Positions 45,240-55,019 of a stretch of DNA of 64,000 nucleotides are shown in pieces. The notes beneath the pieces were generated by a model. The model saw only the letters and a list, made by a program, of their open reading frames with translations. It was not told the DNA's origin and made no database searches. Origin of the DNA: Clostridium thermosuccinogenes (GTDB lineage: Bacteria > Bacillota > Clostridia > Acetivibrionales > DSM-5807); assembly GCF_002896855.1 (NCBI RefSeq), contig NZ_CP021850.1, positions 1,203,665 through 1,267,664 on the forward strand, in the 5' to 3' direction. Position numbers and translations under genes: made by a program. Within the stretch, counting starts at the first letter, position 1, and the number at the start of each line of letters is the position of its first letter.

Positions 45240-46529
45240 ATGAAAAAGAAATACAAAAATTATAGAAAAAATGTATTGGAGAGGGTACTTAAGACAGCAA
45301 TCCTTGCGATACTGTCCTATTTGGCTGTAAGGCTTGGAATAGCGGGGGGAAATCTGTTATTTAGCACTGATGTCAATATAATCAGGAATGTGCATGTGGA
45401 ATCTTTCAAATCAACTCTCAACAAGGCAATTCCCTTGATTGACACCGTTTACAACAGTGGCAATATCAGCATATCCCTTTCGAGGGAAATAAGCAATCTT
45501 ATAGCCAATATATTTAACTTTAACCTGGACAATCCTGTCACCATTCTGAATGCTCAGTCTCCTATCATGTATAATTTTTATAATAACAGCTATAAGGAAT
45601 ATTTGGCGCAGGAAATTGAGAAGGAAAAGGAAAAAAGCAAGTATGAAAACAGCGATAGCGGCAATACCGGCGACAAGCCTGAAGGTAAAACGGATGAGGG
45701 TACGGAGCCGCATGAAGGCCCATCCGGCTTTTTGCAGGATCAAAGCTCTATTTATTACGACGGAACGGACGGGACCGGCTGGGATGATTCCGGCGGAAAT
45801 AACGACTACAACAGCAATATTGCAATTAAAAATGAAAGTAAGTACGAAGTGGATGATGCCATGATAGAACAACTGCTAAAAGAGGAACTGAGCTTCAAGT
45901 TTGAGGAGAAGGGACCACAAATACTCATTTACCATACCCATACCTCGGAAAGTTATCTGCGAAAGCTGGAGGATTTGGGAAAGGAAAATGTGCCCAGCAG
46001 AACACAGGACAGCAGGTATAATGTAGTCCGGGTAGGGGATGAGCTTCACAAACATTTGGAGAAGAAGTATGGTTTTAACGTAATGCACAACGGAACAATA
46101 AATGATTATGATTATAATGATTCATATGTCAATGCCGCTAAAACAGTCGATAATATTCTTAAGGGAAACCCGTCCCTGAAGGTGGTTATAGATTTGCACA
46201 GGGATGGACTGGATGGGGTAAATAAATTGAGACAGGCGATCAAGATAGACAACAAGAATGCTGCCCAGATGTTCTTCGTCATCGGGACAAATCATGAAAA
46301 CTGGAAGGAAAATTTCAAGCTTGCCTTAAAGTTACATAAATATATGAATGATAAGTATCCTGGCTTGATGCTTCCGATATTGCTGCGAAATGCCAGATAT
46401 AATCAGCAGGTTTCAAAGGGTGCTTTCATTATAGAAATAGGCGGTGATGGAAACACGCTGGATGAAGCAATTGAAAGCACGAAATATCTGGCGGAAGCAT
46501 TGAACGAAGTGCTGGGAGGCATGAAATAG
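45240..46529 (+). CDS. spoIIP: Stage II sporulation protein P
   Basis: A peptidoglycan amidase/endopeptidase that thins the septum during engulfment, acting with SpoIID and SpoIIM. 429 residues. An N-terminal membrane anchor (LKTAILAILSYLAVRLGIAGG) is followed by a low-complexity acidic Gly/Asp/Glu linker (about 145-215). The catalytic amidase-like domain has PQILIYHTHTSESY (zinc His), VVIDLHRDG and FIIEIGGDGNT. Start at ATG 45240 after CGGAGGAAAAC. This gene is the best sign that the organism forms endospores. Confidence 0.93.
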   Translation: MKKKYKNYRKNVLERVLKTAILAILSYLAVRLGIAGGNLLFSTDVNIIRNVHVESFKSTLNKAIPLIDTVYNSGNISISLSREISNLIANIFNFNLDNPVTILNAQSPIMYNFYNNSYKEYLAQEIEKEKEKSKYENSDSGNTGDKPEGKTDEGTEPHEGPSGFLQDQSSIYYDGTDGTGWDDSGGNNDYNSNIAIKNESKYEVDDAMIEQLLKEELSFKFEEKGPQILIYHTHTSESYLRKLEDLGKENVPSRTQDSRYNVVRVGDELHKHLEKKYGFNVMHNGTINDYDYNDSYVNAAKTVDNILKGNPSLKVVIDLHRDGLDGVNKLRQAIKIDNKNAAQMFFVIGTNHENWKENFKLALKLHKYMNDKYPGLMLPILLRNARYNQQVSKGAFIIEIGGDGNTLDEAIESTKYLAEALNEVLGGMK

Positions 46530-46564
46530 CACAGTCTCATGTTATGAGATTTTCCTTTTTTGGG

Positions 46565-46612
46565 AATAATGGAAGTTGGATATATTGCCACGATACTTCC
46601 ATTATTTTTTGC
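46565..46612 (+). terminator. Terminator before the 96-residue gene
   Basis: AATAATGGAAGT and ACTTCCATTATT form a perfect 12-bp stem followed by TTTT. It ends spoIIP and lies just before the next ribosome site. Confidence 0.75.
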
Positions 46613-46627
46613 AAAGGATGATTTTTC

Positions 46628-46918
46628 ATGGGCAGGGTTGAAAGATTCAGGGAGATCAGGATCAGCAGAAGAAAATTCAGATTGTCGTTTCTTTTCTTCT
46701 TTTTGCTGGTCATAACGGGATTGTGCGTTGTTGATTACTCCGTGAACAGCATTATGAAAAATGAGTATAGTGTTGAATTTGTTTCGCTGGAAAGAGAGGG
46801 TTCATCTCTTTACAGTCTGAATATATTCGATCATAAAATCTATATAAATACCGAGTATGTGGAAAAGGACTTTCGCAGGATAAAAAGCGCCATCAACAGT
46901 ATTCTGGGTTTAAAATAA
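46628..46918 (+). CDS. 96-residue single-span membrane protein
   Basis: Begins after AAAGGATGATTTTTC. A basic N-terminus (RVERFREIRISRRKFRLS) is followed by a hydrophobic span, FLFFFLLVITGLCVVDYSV, and an outside polar domain. Unrecognised. It lies right after spoIIP, so a sporulation role is possible but only by position. Confidence 0.75.
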   Translation: MGRVERFREIRISRRKFRLSFLFFFLLVITGLCVVDYSVNSIMKNEYSVEFVSLEREGSSLYSLNIFDHKIYINTEYVEKDFRRIKSAINSILGLK

Positions 46919-47079
46919 CACAGGCCGGATATCGCTGCTGTTTTTAATGGACTATGCCAGTATGGTTTTTATATCGTTGATCCTTCGTTTATTGACATAT
47001 CATTTGCAGATGTTATATCATATTGTTATTATTTAAACTAAGCCCGTGTTGCACTAATTTTTGTAAGGGAGCAGCCGCT

Positions 47080-48234
47080 ATGAAAAAGGGTAGTCTGTCG
47101 CTATACAAAAGCATTTATAATGATTTGGAGAAAAAAATCCTGTCCGGACAATACAAGGTAGGAGACAGGATTCCGTCGGAAAAGGAATTATCGGAAGAGT
47201 ATAAAGTGAGCCGGATTACCAGCAAAAAAGCATTGGAGATGCTGGCTGAAAAAGGACTGATTGACAGGGCCCCCGGTAGAGGATCTTTTGTAAAGAGCAA
47301 TTCGACGGATGAAACAGATAATGAGTGTCTGAAAGATCCTAAAAATGAGGAAGACAAAGTTGCCCGCCCTCCTATGATTGGTGTGATTCTGCCTGATTTT
47401 GCCGAGTCTTATGGTACATCCCTGCTTTCGGGTATTGAAAAGGAAGCCTCCGAAAAGAATTGCTTCATCGTGCTAAAACGTTCCTATGGAAGACAGGACA
47501 TAGAAGAGAACGTGATTGACTCCCTGCTGGAATTGGGAGTTGATGGCATCATAATCATGCCTGTCCATGGAGAACTGTATAACCGCGAAATTTTGCGGCT
47601 GACCCTGGATGGCTTTCCAATTGTCTCGGTGGATAGATGTTTGAGTGGGATACCGGTTCCGTTTGTAGGTACCGATAATATCAGCGCTTCAGCAAAAATA
47701 ACTGATTATGTCCTCAAACTTGGGCATAAAAACATCGCCATCCTCTCGCCTCCGTATAAAAATACCTCAACAATCGAAGACAGGATAGAGGGTTTTATTA
47801 AAAGCCATGCGGAGCATGGGGTGGGGATAGATGATTCGTTGTGGCTGACCGACCTGATCAGCACATTGCCTGAAAAGGATGCGAAAGAGAACAGGCAAAG
47901 GGATATAGATAAAATAGTTAAACTCCTGAAGGAAAATCCCCAGATCACATGCATGTATGCCATGGAATACAATATCGCACTGCTGGCTATGAAGGCTGCA
48001 AAATCCTTGGGAAAGGCCATCCCGAAGGATTTATCCATTGTATGCTTTGACAGCCCATTCAATTATGCGGACGAGTATTTATTTACCTTTATCCAGCAGA
48101 AGGAATCTGAAATGGGAGAAACAGCCCTGAGACTGCTTTTGAACCTGATGAAGAAAAAGGGAGATGTGGAAAAGGTATATCTGGATGCAGATCTGGTTAT
48201 AGGCACTACGACAGGCAAAGCCAGATCCGTATAG
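47080..48234 (+). CDS. GntR-type regulator with LacI-like sensor (AraR type)
   Basis: 384 residues. An N-terminal winged helix (LYKSIYNDLEKKILSGQYKVGDRIPSE, SEEYKVSRITSKKALEMLAEKGLIDRAPGRGSFV) is joined to a periplasmic-binding-protein-like sensor (about 95-380) with IGVILPDFAESYG, DGIIIMP and GTDNISAS. This is the AraR architecture, usually a sugar-responsive repressor. Start at ATG 47080 after AAGGGAGCAGCCGCT. It lies at the head of the transport/glycosidase locus and is its likely regulator. The inducer may be a mannan fragment, by inference only. Confidence 0.9.
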   Translation: MKKGSLSLYKSIYNDLEKKILSGQYKVGDRIPSEKELSEEYKVSRITSKKALEMLAEKGLIDRAPGRGSFVKSNSTDETDNECLKDPKNEEDKVARPPMIGVILPDFAESYGTSLLSGIEKEASEKNCFIVLKRSYGRQDIEENVIDSLLELGVDGIIIMPVHGELYNREILRLTLDGFPIVSVDRCLSGIPVPFVGTDNISASAKITDYVLKLGHKNIAILSPPYKNTSTIEDRIEGFIKSHAEHGVGIDDSLWLTDLISTLPEKDAKENRQRDIDKIVKLLKENPQITCMYAMEYNIALLAMKAAKSLGKAIPKDLSIVCFDSPFNYADEYLFTFIQQKESEMGETALRLLLNLMKKKGDVEKVYLDADLVIGTTTGKARSV

Positions 48235-48269
48235 ACATATAAAGCAAGATTACGTTATAAAAACAACTG

Positions 48270-48340
48270 CGGGGAGAAGAAAAAAGCTGTCACGTATGTG
48301 CACAGTCAGTTCATTTGCTATTCTTCTCCCCGTGCTTTTA
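48270..48340 (+). terminator. Terminator after the GntR gene
   Basis: CGGGGAGAAGAA and TTCTTCTCCCCG form a perfect 12-bp stem with a long loop, followed by TGCTTTTA. Confidence 0.7.
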
Positions 48341-49270
48341 ATTTAAGAAATTCCAAATTCATTAATACCTAAAACCTGAAGATCTTTTTTACTCAAACTA
48401 CGGAGCCTTCTTTAAAACTTACGAAGCTTCTTTTCCAAACTTCCAAAGCTTTTTTTGAATCAGGATGTCATCTTTCCGGATGCCCTTCCCCGAATGTGAT
48501 CTCTTCAGGCTTTTTTAGAAGAGCAATGTCAAGGCCATTAAGCTTTCCTACGAGAATATATCTCCTTCTTAAAAACACAAATCCTTCGAATTTCTAAAAA
48601 AATAATGCAGCACTTAATATTTTCAGCAAACATGCATGTCTGACCTTCGGGATTCCTTTATACAAGCGCGTGGAACAGCAATGTTTTCATTGAAAAAAAT
48701 TGGGTTTCAGGCGTTTCCGTAAGAAGGCATGCCAGTTTTATTTTTTTAAAGTCAAGCACGTCTGTTTTAAGATTTGCCTGAAAAGAGCATATCATGCCTT
48801 TCAAACCGTAACATCTGCCGTTGTAAATATTCGCAAGGAATATTTACCTTCAGAAATCTATGGACTATTAATATTCGATATACTAAATTTAACAAATAAA
48901 ACATATAAATATCTTGACAGCGCAAAAAGCATATTATATTATATTGGTATAAATTCAGGACATATCATGCAGACATTTACGCAATAAATGCTATATATGT
49001 CATAAATGATACATACTTTGTCAATATTCGACAAGGAGAGAACGCACTAATGTCTATATCATTTAATCATCCTGATATCATGAAAAATAATGTACATATT
49101 ATATACATTTCATCGTTATGTGAACATTCCACAAGTTGTTTTCATGCCTTCTTTAACATCGAATTATAAAGAAAAGGTTATAAAATACTGGCCCTGTTTT
49201 TTCGTGAAGACAAATATTTATGTCTTTACTTATCAAAATAATCACTTTAATTTTTTAAGGAGGGTTAAAA
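48341..49270 (+). other. Long intergenic region before the binding-protein gene
   Basis: No convincing gene; the frame at 48700-48987 has a TTG start without a site. A promoter is at 48914-48942. A spaced palindrome TTGTC-N7-GACAA lies at 49018-49034. TGTACATATTATATACA near 49092 is another operator-like inverted element. The transcript leader would be about 320 bases. Confidence 0.5.
48914..48942 (+). promoter_or_regulatory. Promoter of the carbohydrate-uptake operon
   Basis: TTGACA at 48914-48919, 17-base spacer, TATTAT at 48937-48942. Confidence 0.75.
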
Positions 49271-50785
49271 ATGTTAAAGAAAAGGGGAATTACCTGGGTA
49301 TTATTGCTGGCAATGATAATAGGCATCATTGCATCAGGTTGCGGAAGCAGCGATAAGAAAACTACAACGGATTCAACAACCAATGCCGGCTCAACTGCAT
49401 CAACGGAGACTCCTGAGGAAACGACGCCGGAGGAACCGGAAGAGCAAGATGACGGCAGCGGCCTGCCGGATCAGGATTTGGGAGGATATGTATTTACCGT
49501 CGCAGACAACAATGCCAGCAGGTGGTTTCCGGAAGCCGGCAGCTCCGATTTGGCCAATGCTATTATTGAAAGAATCAATTGGGTACAGGAGAAGTTCAAT
49601 TGCAAGATTGAAATCAGAAATCATTCAGAGGATGAGTTTGCAACTGCGGTTATGGCCGGGGACAAATATGCCGACATCATTGTAACGCCAACCTGGGAAT
49701 TGGGAAGACATATCAAGGCAAAACGACTTGTGAACATGAACACAATACCTCACCTTAGATTGGATGCTGAGTATTGGAACAGATATGACAGCACATCCTA
49801 CCTTTCTTACGGAGACATTAAATACGGCACTGCAGCTCCTTTTATCACACAGAGCGACGAGGTATGGGTCATAGCTTTCAATAAAGCCATTATTGAAGAG
49901 CTGGGACTGGAAAACCCCTATGATTTAGTGAAAAACAAACAGTGGACTTTTGAAAAGATGCTGGAAATGCAGCAGGCTGCCAAGAGAGATTTGAATGGTG
50001 ACGGTGCTTTTGACAGCAACGACCGTTACGGTCTTGCCACAGGCCATGACTGGGACATCTCCGTAGTTCTTTACCTTGCGTCCGGCAATAAAATCATCGA
50101 CGTAAAAGAAGACGGCACAATGAAATACGTGGTAAATACGCCTAAAGCTTTTGAAACTATAGATATGATTAAAAAGATGTGTAAAAGAGGCGACACCTTC
50201 TTCCCTAAGAACGACGGTGAAGATATGGATGCATATGTCAAAGCCTTTACAGAAGGAAAAGTGCTGTTCCTGGCATACTCCAGAGGCAGGGGTGTAATAG
50301 ATCCGATTTATGAGATGGAAGATGATTTCGGATTTGTCCCAATGCCCATGGGTAACAACACCAATGAATACAAGTGCTGGGTAAGCCATGATGCACCTTC
50401 CCTGGCGGTACCTGTTTCCAATCCGGATCTGGATAAGACAGGTCTGATATTGGAGGCCCTTGCATGGAAATCCCAGGATGAGGATGAACTCCGCCTGAAT
50501 GAAGTGGCCTATACAAAGCTCAGGGATGATGAGTCTTTTGAGATATTAAAAGAGCTGGGCAAGTATGCCGTATCGGATATGGCATTTATAGGCCAGCAGC
50601 TGGATGGCGCTATCTGGCAAGGCTTGAATGTACTGCCCCACTGCGGTTTCTATGTGCAGGATGAAGAACCGGCATCAAAAGTCGCTTCGGTTGAAGAGCA
50701 GGTAGCAATAGGTATTGAAAATGCGAGATTGATGCTCTTGGGTCAGTGGGTTGAACCGGAACCGGAGGAAAATAACGAAGGATAG
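49271..50785 (+). CDS. Extracellular solute-binding lipoprotein (sugar ABC importer)
   Basis: 504 residues. Signal MLKKRGITWVLLLAMIIGII ends in the lipobox ASGC, followed by a Ser/Thr/Glu-rich linker (about 25-60). The mature part has binding-protein features such as DKYADIIVTPTWELGR, NKAIIEELGLENPYDLV and the calcium-loop-like DLNGDGAFDSNDRYGLA. Family 1-type carbohydrate binding protein. Start follows TTAAGGAGGGTTAAAA. It is the first gene after the long leader and probably serves one of the permease pairs downstream. Confidence 0.9.
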   Translation: MLKKRGITWVLLLAMIIGIIASGCGSSDKKTTTDSTTNAGSTASTETPEETTPEEPEEQDDGSGLPDQDLGGYVFTVADNNASRWFPEAGSSDLANAIIERINWVQEKFNCKIEIRNHSEDEFATAVMAGDKYADIIVTPTWELGRHIKAKRLVNMNTIPHLRLDAEYWNRYDSTSYLSYGDIKYGTAAPFITQSDEVWVIAFNKAIIEELGLENPYDLVKNKQWTFEKMLEMQQAAKRDLNGDGAFDSNDRYGLATGHDWDISVVLYLASGNKIIDVKEDGTMKYVVNTPKAFETIDMIKKMCKRGDTFFPKNDGEDMDAYVKAFTEGKVLFLAYSRGRGVIDPIYEMEDDFGFVPMPMGNNTNEYKCWVSHDAPSLAVPVSNPDLDKTGLILEALAWKSQDEDELRLNEVAYTKLRDDESFEILKELGKYAVSDMAFIGQQLDGAIWQGLNVLPHCGFYVQDEEPASKVASVEEQVAIGIENARLMLLGQWVEPEPEENNEG

Positions 50786-50824
50786 TGTTGCAAATCATTA
50801 GCTGATAAAGTGGTATTGATGCAA

Positions 50825-50864
50825 GGAAACTCACAAAGAGCCCAGGGTTTCTTTGTGGGTTTCC
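50825..50864 (+). terminator. Stem-loop between binding-protein genes
   Basis: GGAAACTCACAAAG and CTTTGTGGGTTTCC form a 14-bp stem (one T-G pair) with a 12-base loop. No T run follows, so it may trim or protect the upstream message rather than stop transcription. Confidence 0.6.
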
Positions 50865-50867
50865 TAT

Positions 50868-51068
50868 TAGGCATATATAGGCATGTGTATGTGAATATCC
50901 CATTAAATATGTGTAGGCATGTATGTGCGAATATCCTATTTAGGCATATGAAGACATGTACATGTGAATATTTTGTTTAAGCATATGTGCAGGCATGTGG
51001 CTTTGGATATCTTTTTGGGCATATAAAGGTATGCGTGTGAATATGCCATTTGCACATATACATATATA
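50868..51068 (+). repeat. Degenerate tandem repeat, about 36-nt unit, 5-6 copies
   Basis: Units of the form GGCATAT..AGGCATGT..TGTGAATATCC recur. The GAATAT-type core begins at 50893, 50929, 50966, 51005 and 51039, giving spacings of 36, 37, 39 and 34. Copies are worn but the phase is kept. It lies between the first binding protein and the second. Confidence 0.7.
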
Positions 51069-51203
51069 AATGTAGGTAAGGATCCCAATTGATATATATG
51101 GTATATCATAACCGGATTATTACAATTGAGGCAGGAATTCGACGCATCACATCGCTTTTTTTTATTACAGTAAGCAGAATAAACAGTACGGAGCTGAGAA
51201 AAT

Positions 51204-54041
51204 ATGAGGAGTAAAATATCAGGATATATAGTTCTGGCGTTAGGGCTGGTACTTGCTGCCTTTTTTCGACCATGTACAGCTTATGGAAGTGAAAGGAATA
51301 GCCTTCTGGTTGAAAAAAGCTACAGGGAATATCTTGAGGATCACTCCGGCAAACCGGACGGAACGGATGACATAAAAATTCAGGCTGCCGATTTCATATC
51401 CAAGGATGCTGCCATGGAAACGGAGATTTTAGACGGGTATGAAGGTGTCGGCGGCAAGTCGATTTATACCGGTGAAACCGGATATATAGAATGGGAAGTG
51501 AATATCCAACAGAGCGGCCTATACAATATTGAGGTGCTTTACTACCCTGTACGGGGGAAAGGCAACACGATAGAAAGAGTTATATACATCGACGGAAAGG
51601 TTCCATATAAAGAAGCGAGATATGCTTACCTTTCAAGAGTTTGGAGTGATGATGGCGACATTTATCGCGATGCCAACGGAAATGAGATAAGGCCTTCCCA
51701 GGTAGAGACTCCCTGTTGGAGAAAAACCCAGATATATGATTCCCTGGGCTACTTCAATGAGCCTTTAATGTTTTATCTGGAAAAGGGGAAGCACACCATC
51801 GGGTTTGAATCTGTAAAAGAACCCGTGATTCTGAATATGATCCGTGTTTACAAGGCGGACAGAAAAAAATCTTACGCAGAGATAAAAGCTGAATACCAAA
51901 GCAAAGGATATACAGAAGCTGATGTGAAGCCTGTAAAAATTCAGGCGGAAGACACCTGGGCAAAGTCTGATAAGACCCTTTACCCTTCTTCCGACAGGTC
52001 ATCGGCCATCAATGAGCCTCAGGACCCTTCCAAGGTGCGTTTGAATACCATAGACGGTGGAAAGTGGAAGATGCCCAGGCAGTGGATCACATGGCGCTTT
52101 AATGTAGAGCAGGACGGGCTTTATAAGATAGTGCTCCGGTACAGGCAAAACCTTCTTAGCGGTTTGTATGTAAACCGCAAAATAATGATAAACGGAGAAG
52201 TACCCTTTAAGGAAGCGGAAGCAGTAAAATTTGGCTACAGCACGGACTGGCAGGTAAGAGCGCTGGGGGATGACCAGCAGGAATTTGCCTTTTATTTGGA
52301 AAAAGGCGAAAATGAGCTGACCATGGAAGTTACCCTCGGAGATATGGCCGATGTGTTAAACAGGGTTAGCGACAGTCTTTACAATCTGAATGAAGCATAC
52401 AGAAAAATCCTTATGATAACAGGAGCAGAGCCGGACTTGTACAGAGATTACGGCTTCAAGAAACTGATACCGGATGCGATAGAAGTGATGGCAAAAGAAG
52501 CCGCCAACCTCAGGCAGATATCTGCGGATATGGAGGAATACATAGGCCAGAAGGGCGAAAATGTAGTCATTCTGGATAAGATTGCCTTATTGCTGGAGCA
52601 GATGTCCGATGACCCGGAGGAGAATATCGCAAAATCCTTTAAGCCATTCAAGGAAAACATTGGGGCTCTGGGTACATGGATACTGACAGTGGGCCAGCAA
52701 CCACTTACTGTTGACTATATCAGCATCATGCCGGTTTCAGACCCTCTGCCCAGGGCAGAAGGCTCCTTCTTTGAAAATCTGATATTCGAAATAAAATCCT
52801 TTATAATGTCCTTTTTTGTTGATTACAACAGCCTCGGCTCCTCTCTCCCAACCAAGGAGCTGAAAAAGGATGAAATATTGAGAGTCTGGCTTACTTCCGG
52901 ACGGGATCAGTCACAGATCCTTCGAGAAATGATCAACGATTCCTTTACGCCGGAAACCAATGTGAATGTGGATATAAAGCTGATATCGGCAGACACCCTT
53001 CTCCCCTCGGTCCTGGCAGGGATCGGGCCGGATATATCGCTGGGCAATCCTGCGGGTGATCCGATTCAATACGCCATAAGGAATGCCGTGGTGAATCTTG
53101 AAGGAATGCCGGGCTTTGATGAAGTGGCCGGGAGATTCCATCCCAGTGCGTTAGTACCCTATACCTTTGAAGGAAAGGTATATGCGATTCCGGAGACCCA
53201 GGTATTTCCCATGCTTTTTTACAGGAAGGACATCCTGGCTGAGCTGGGTCTCGAGGTTCCGCAGACCTGGGATGATTTTTACAAGCTTATACCTGAGGTT
53301 CAGAAGCAAAACATGCAGATAGGCTTTCCTCAGGGAATATCAGGGATGCAGATATTCCTGTACCAAAAAGGCGGAGAATTGTATACCCCGGACAGGAGAA
53401 GATCAACACTGGATTCGGACATGACGATTGAAGCTTTTCAGAAGCAGACCGAGCTTTTTACTACCTATAAATTTCCCAGGGACTTCGATTTTCCCAACAG
53501 GTTCCGTACAGGGGAAATGCCGATAGGCATAGCGGATTATACAACCTATAACAATCTCATCGCCTTCGCTCCTGAAATAAGGGGTCTGTGGGAGTTTGTG
53601 CCGCTTCCGGGAACAGTTGCCGAGGATGGTTCAATTAACAGGGCTACCCCATCCACAGGAACGGGAGCCATGATGTTAAGAGGTGTGAAAAACAAAGAAG
53701 CCGCCTGGAGCTTTTTGGAGTGGTGGACCAGAGCAGAGACCCAATCCCGGTTTGCGGTGGAAATGGAGTCCGTTCTGGGACAGTCGGCAAAACATGCCAC
53801 CGCAAACATGGAAGCTTTGGTCAATATGCCCTGGACCAAAACGGAATACGACCATCTTATGGAACAGTGGAAATATGTTACCGGAACTCCTGAAGTGCCG
53901 GGAGGCTATTATGTATCCCGTGCGATTGATTTTGCTTCTGCAGCTGCCTACATCAACGCTGACATGGAGACGCTGCTGGATTATGTGACGGAAACCAATG
54001 ACGAGATAACAAGAAAAAGGCGGGAGTTCGGCCTTGAGTGA
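51204..54041 (+). CDS. Solute-binding protein fused to two carbohydrate-binding-like domains
   Basis: 945 residues. The signal peptide is MRSKISGYIVLALGLVLAAF, ending near TAYG. Two tandem beta-sandwich domains follow (about 55-210 and 245-400), shown by repeated patterns: IKIQAADF / VKIQAEDT, WEVNIQQSGLYNIEVLYY / WRFNVEQDGLYKIVLRYR and GKVPYKEA / GEVPFKEA. A helical linker leads to a binding-protein domain (about 560-945) beginning LRVWLTSGRDQSQILREM and containing YAIPETQVFPMLFYRKDIL. This would tether sugar chains and hand them to the permeases. It has no lipobox, so it is secreted or membrane-held. Start follows GGAGCTGAGAAAAT. Confidence 0.85.
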   Translation: MRSKISGYIVLALGLVLAAFFRPCTAYGSERNSLLVEKSYREYLEDHSGKPDGTDDIKIQAADFISKDAAMETEILDGYEGVGGKSIYTGETGYIEWEVNIQQSGLYNIEVLYYPVRGKGNTIERVIYIDGKVPYKEARYAYLSRVWSDDGDIYRDANGNEIRPSQVETPCWRKTQIYDSLGYFNEPLMFYLEKGKHTIGFESVKEPVILNMIRVYKADRKKSYAEIKAEYQSKGYTEADVKPVKIQAEDTWAKSDKTLYPSSDRSSAINEPQDPSKVRLNTIDGGKWKMPRQWITWRFNVEQDGLYKIVLRYRQNLLSGLYVNRKIMINGEVPFKEAEAVKFGYSTDWQVRALGDDQQEFAFYLEKGENELTMEVTLGDMADVLNRVSDSLYNLNEAYRKILMITGAEPDLYRDYGFKKLIPDAIEVMAKEAANLRQISADMEEYIGQKGENVVILDKIALLLEQMSDDPEENIAKSFKPFKENIGALGTWILTVGQQPLTVDYISIMPVSDPLPRAEGSFFENLIFEIKSFIMSFFVDYNSLGSSLPTKELKKDEILRVWLTSGRDQSQILREMINDSFTPETNVNVDIKLISADTLLPSVLAGIGPDISLGNPAGDPIQYAIRNAVVNLEGMPGFDEVAGRFHPSALVPYTFEGKVYAIPETQVFPMLFYRKDILAELGLEVPQTWDDFYKLIPEVQKQNMQIGFPQGISGMQIFLYQKGGELYTPDRRRSTLDSDMTIEAFQKQTELFTTYKFPRDFDFPNRFRTGEMPIGIADYTTYNNLIAFAPEIRGLWEFVPLPGTVAEDGSINRATPSTGTGAMMLRGVKNKEAAWSFLEWWTRAETQSRFAVEMESVLGQSAKHATANMEALVNMPWTKTEYDHLMEQWKYVTGTPEVPGGYYVSRAIDFASAAAYINADMETLLDYVTETNDEITRKRREFGLE

Positions 54042-54065
54042 GAATATGCGGGGAGGATATAGAGT

Positions 54066-55019
54066 ATGAATACCGGTTTGGCGGTAAAAAACAACATCAA
54101 AGCAAATTTTAATGCGAAGCATCGCCTTTCAAGGACATGGAAAGAGGTGAAGAAGAAGAGGATCTGCTATCTTTTTGCAGCTCCATATATGATAATATTC
54201 TTCACCTTTACAGCCCTGCCTGTTATCATATCTCTGTTTTTGGGCTTTACATCCTTTAACTTGCTGGAAGCTCCCGTTTTTGTCGGCGTGGAGAATTATA
54301 TAAGGCTGTTTCTGGATGATGATATTTTCATAAAGGCAATAGGGAATACGTTTATACTTGCGGTGATGACCGGGCCGATCAGCTACATAATGTGCCTTAT
54401 GTTTGCATGGCTGATAAATGAGCTGCCAAAAGCCCTGCGTACCATCCTGACACTGGTTTTCTACGCACCGTCCATATCAGGAAATGTATATCTCGTATGG
54501 GGAATTTTATTCAACAAGGATTCCTATGGCTTTGCCAACTCCCTTTTGCTTCGCTTCAACATCATTACTTCCCCCATCCTTTGGTTTGAAGATCCCAAGT
54601 ATATGATGCCCCTGCTTATTATCGTGTCCCTCTGGACCAGTATAGGCACAAGCTTTTTGTCCTTTGTCGCCGGATTGCAGGGCATAGATAAAGGATTGTA
54701 CGAGGCTGCGGCAGTCGACGGTGTAAAAAATCGCTGGCAGGAGCTTTGGTATGTAACATTACCCTCCATGAAACCCCAGCTCATGTTTGGTGCGGTTATG
54801 AGCATAACCGGTTCCTTCGGCGTCGGAGGCATAGTAACTGCATTGTGCGGTATGCCCAGCAAGGATTACGCAGCCCATACCATTATAAACCATCTGGAGG
54901 ATTACGGGAACATACGCTTTGAAATGGGTTATGCTTCAGCTATAGCAACAGTTTTGTTCTTCATAATGATTTTTTCCAACAAGATTGTGCAGAAAATTCT
55001 GGCGAGGGTAGGTGATTAA
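54066..55019 (+). CDS. Sugar ABC transporter permease, first pair, UgpA/LplB type
   Basis: 317 residues with six membrane spans. The EAA loop that contacts the ATPase reads LYEAAAVDGVKNRWQELWYVTLPSMKP. First-type permeases start with a basic N-terminus, here KKKRICYLFAAPYMIIFFTF. Start follows GGGGAGGATATAGAGT, 24 bases after the binding-protein gene. It overlaps the next gene by eight bases. Confidence 0.93.
   Translation: MNTGLAVKNNIKANFNAKHRLSRTWKEVKKKRICYLFAAPYMIIFFTFTALPVIISLFLGFTSFNLLEAPVFVGVENYIRLFLDDDIFIKAIGNTFILAVMTGPISYIMCLMFAWLINELPKALRTILTLVFYAPSISGNVYLVWGILFNKDSYGFANSLLLRFNIITSPILWFEDPKYMMPLLIIVSLWTSIGTSFLSFVAGLQGIDKGLYEAAAVDGVKNRWQELWYVTLPSMKPQLMFGAVMSITGSFGVGGIVTALCGMPSKDYAAHTIINHLEDYGNIRFEMGYASAIATVLFFIMIFSNKIVQKILARVGD

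Noticed and set aside
48700-48987. 95-residue frame before the uptake operon
   Set aside because: TTG start without a ribosome site, atypical composition, and it overlaps the TTGACA/TATTAT promoter.
50868-51068. Possible CRISPR from 36-nt periodicity
   Set aside because: The whole unit repeats imperfectly with no unique spacers; it is a degenerate tandem repeat.
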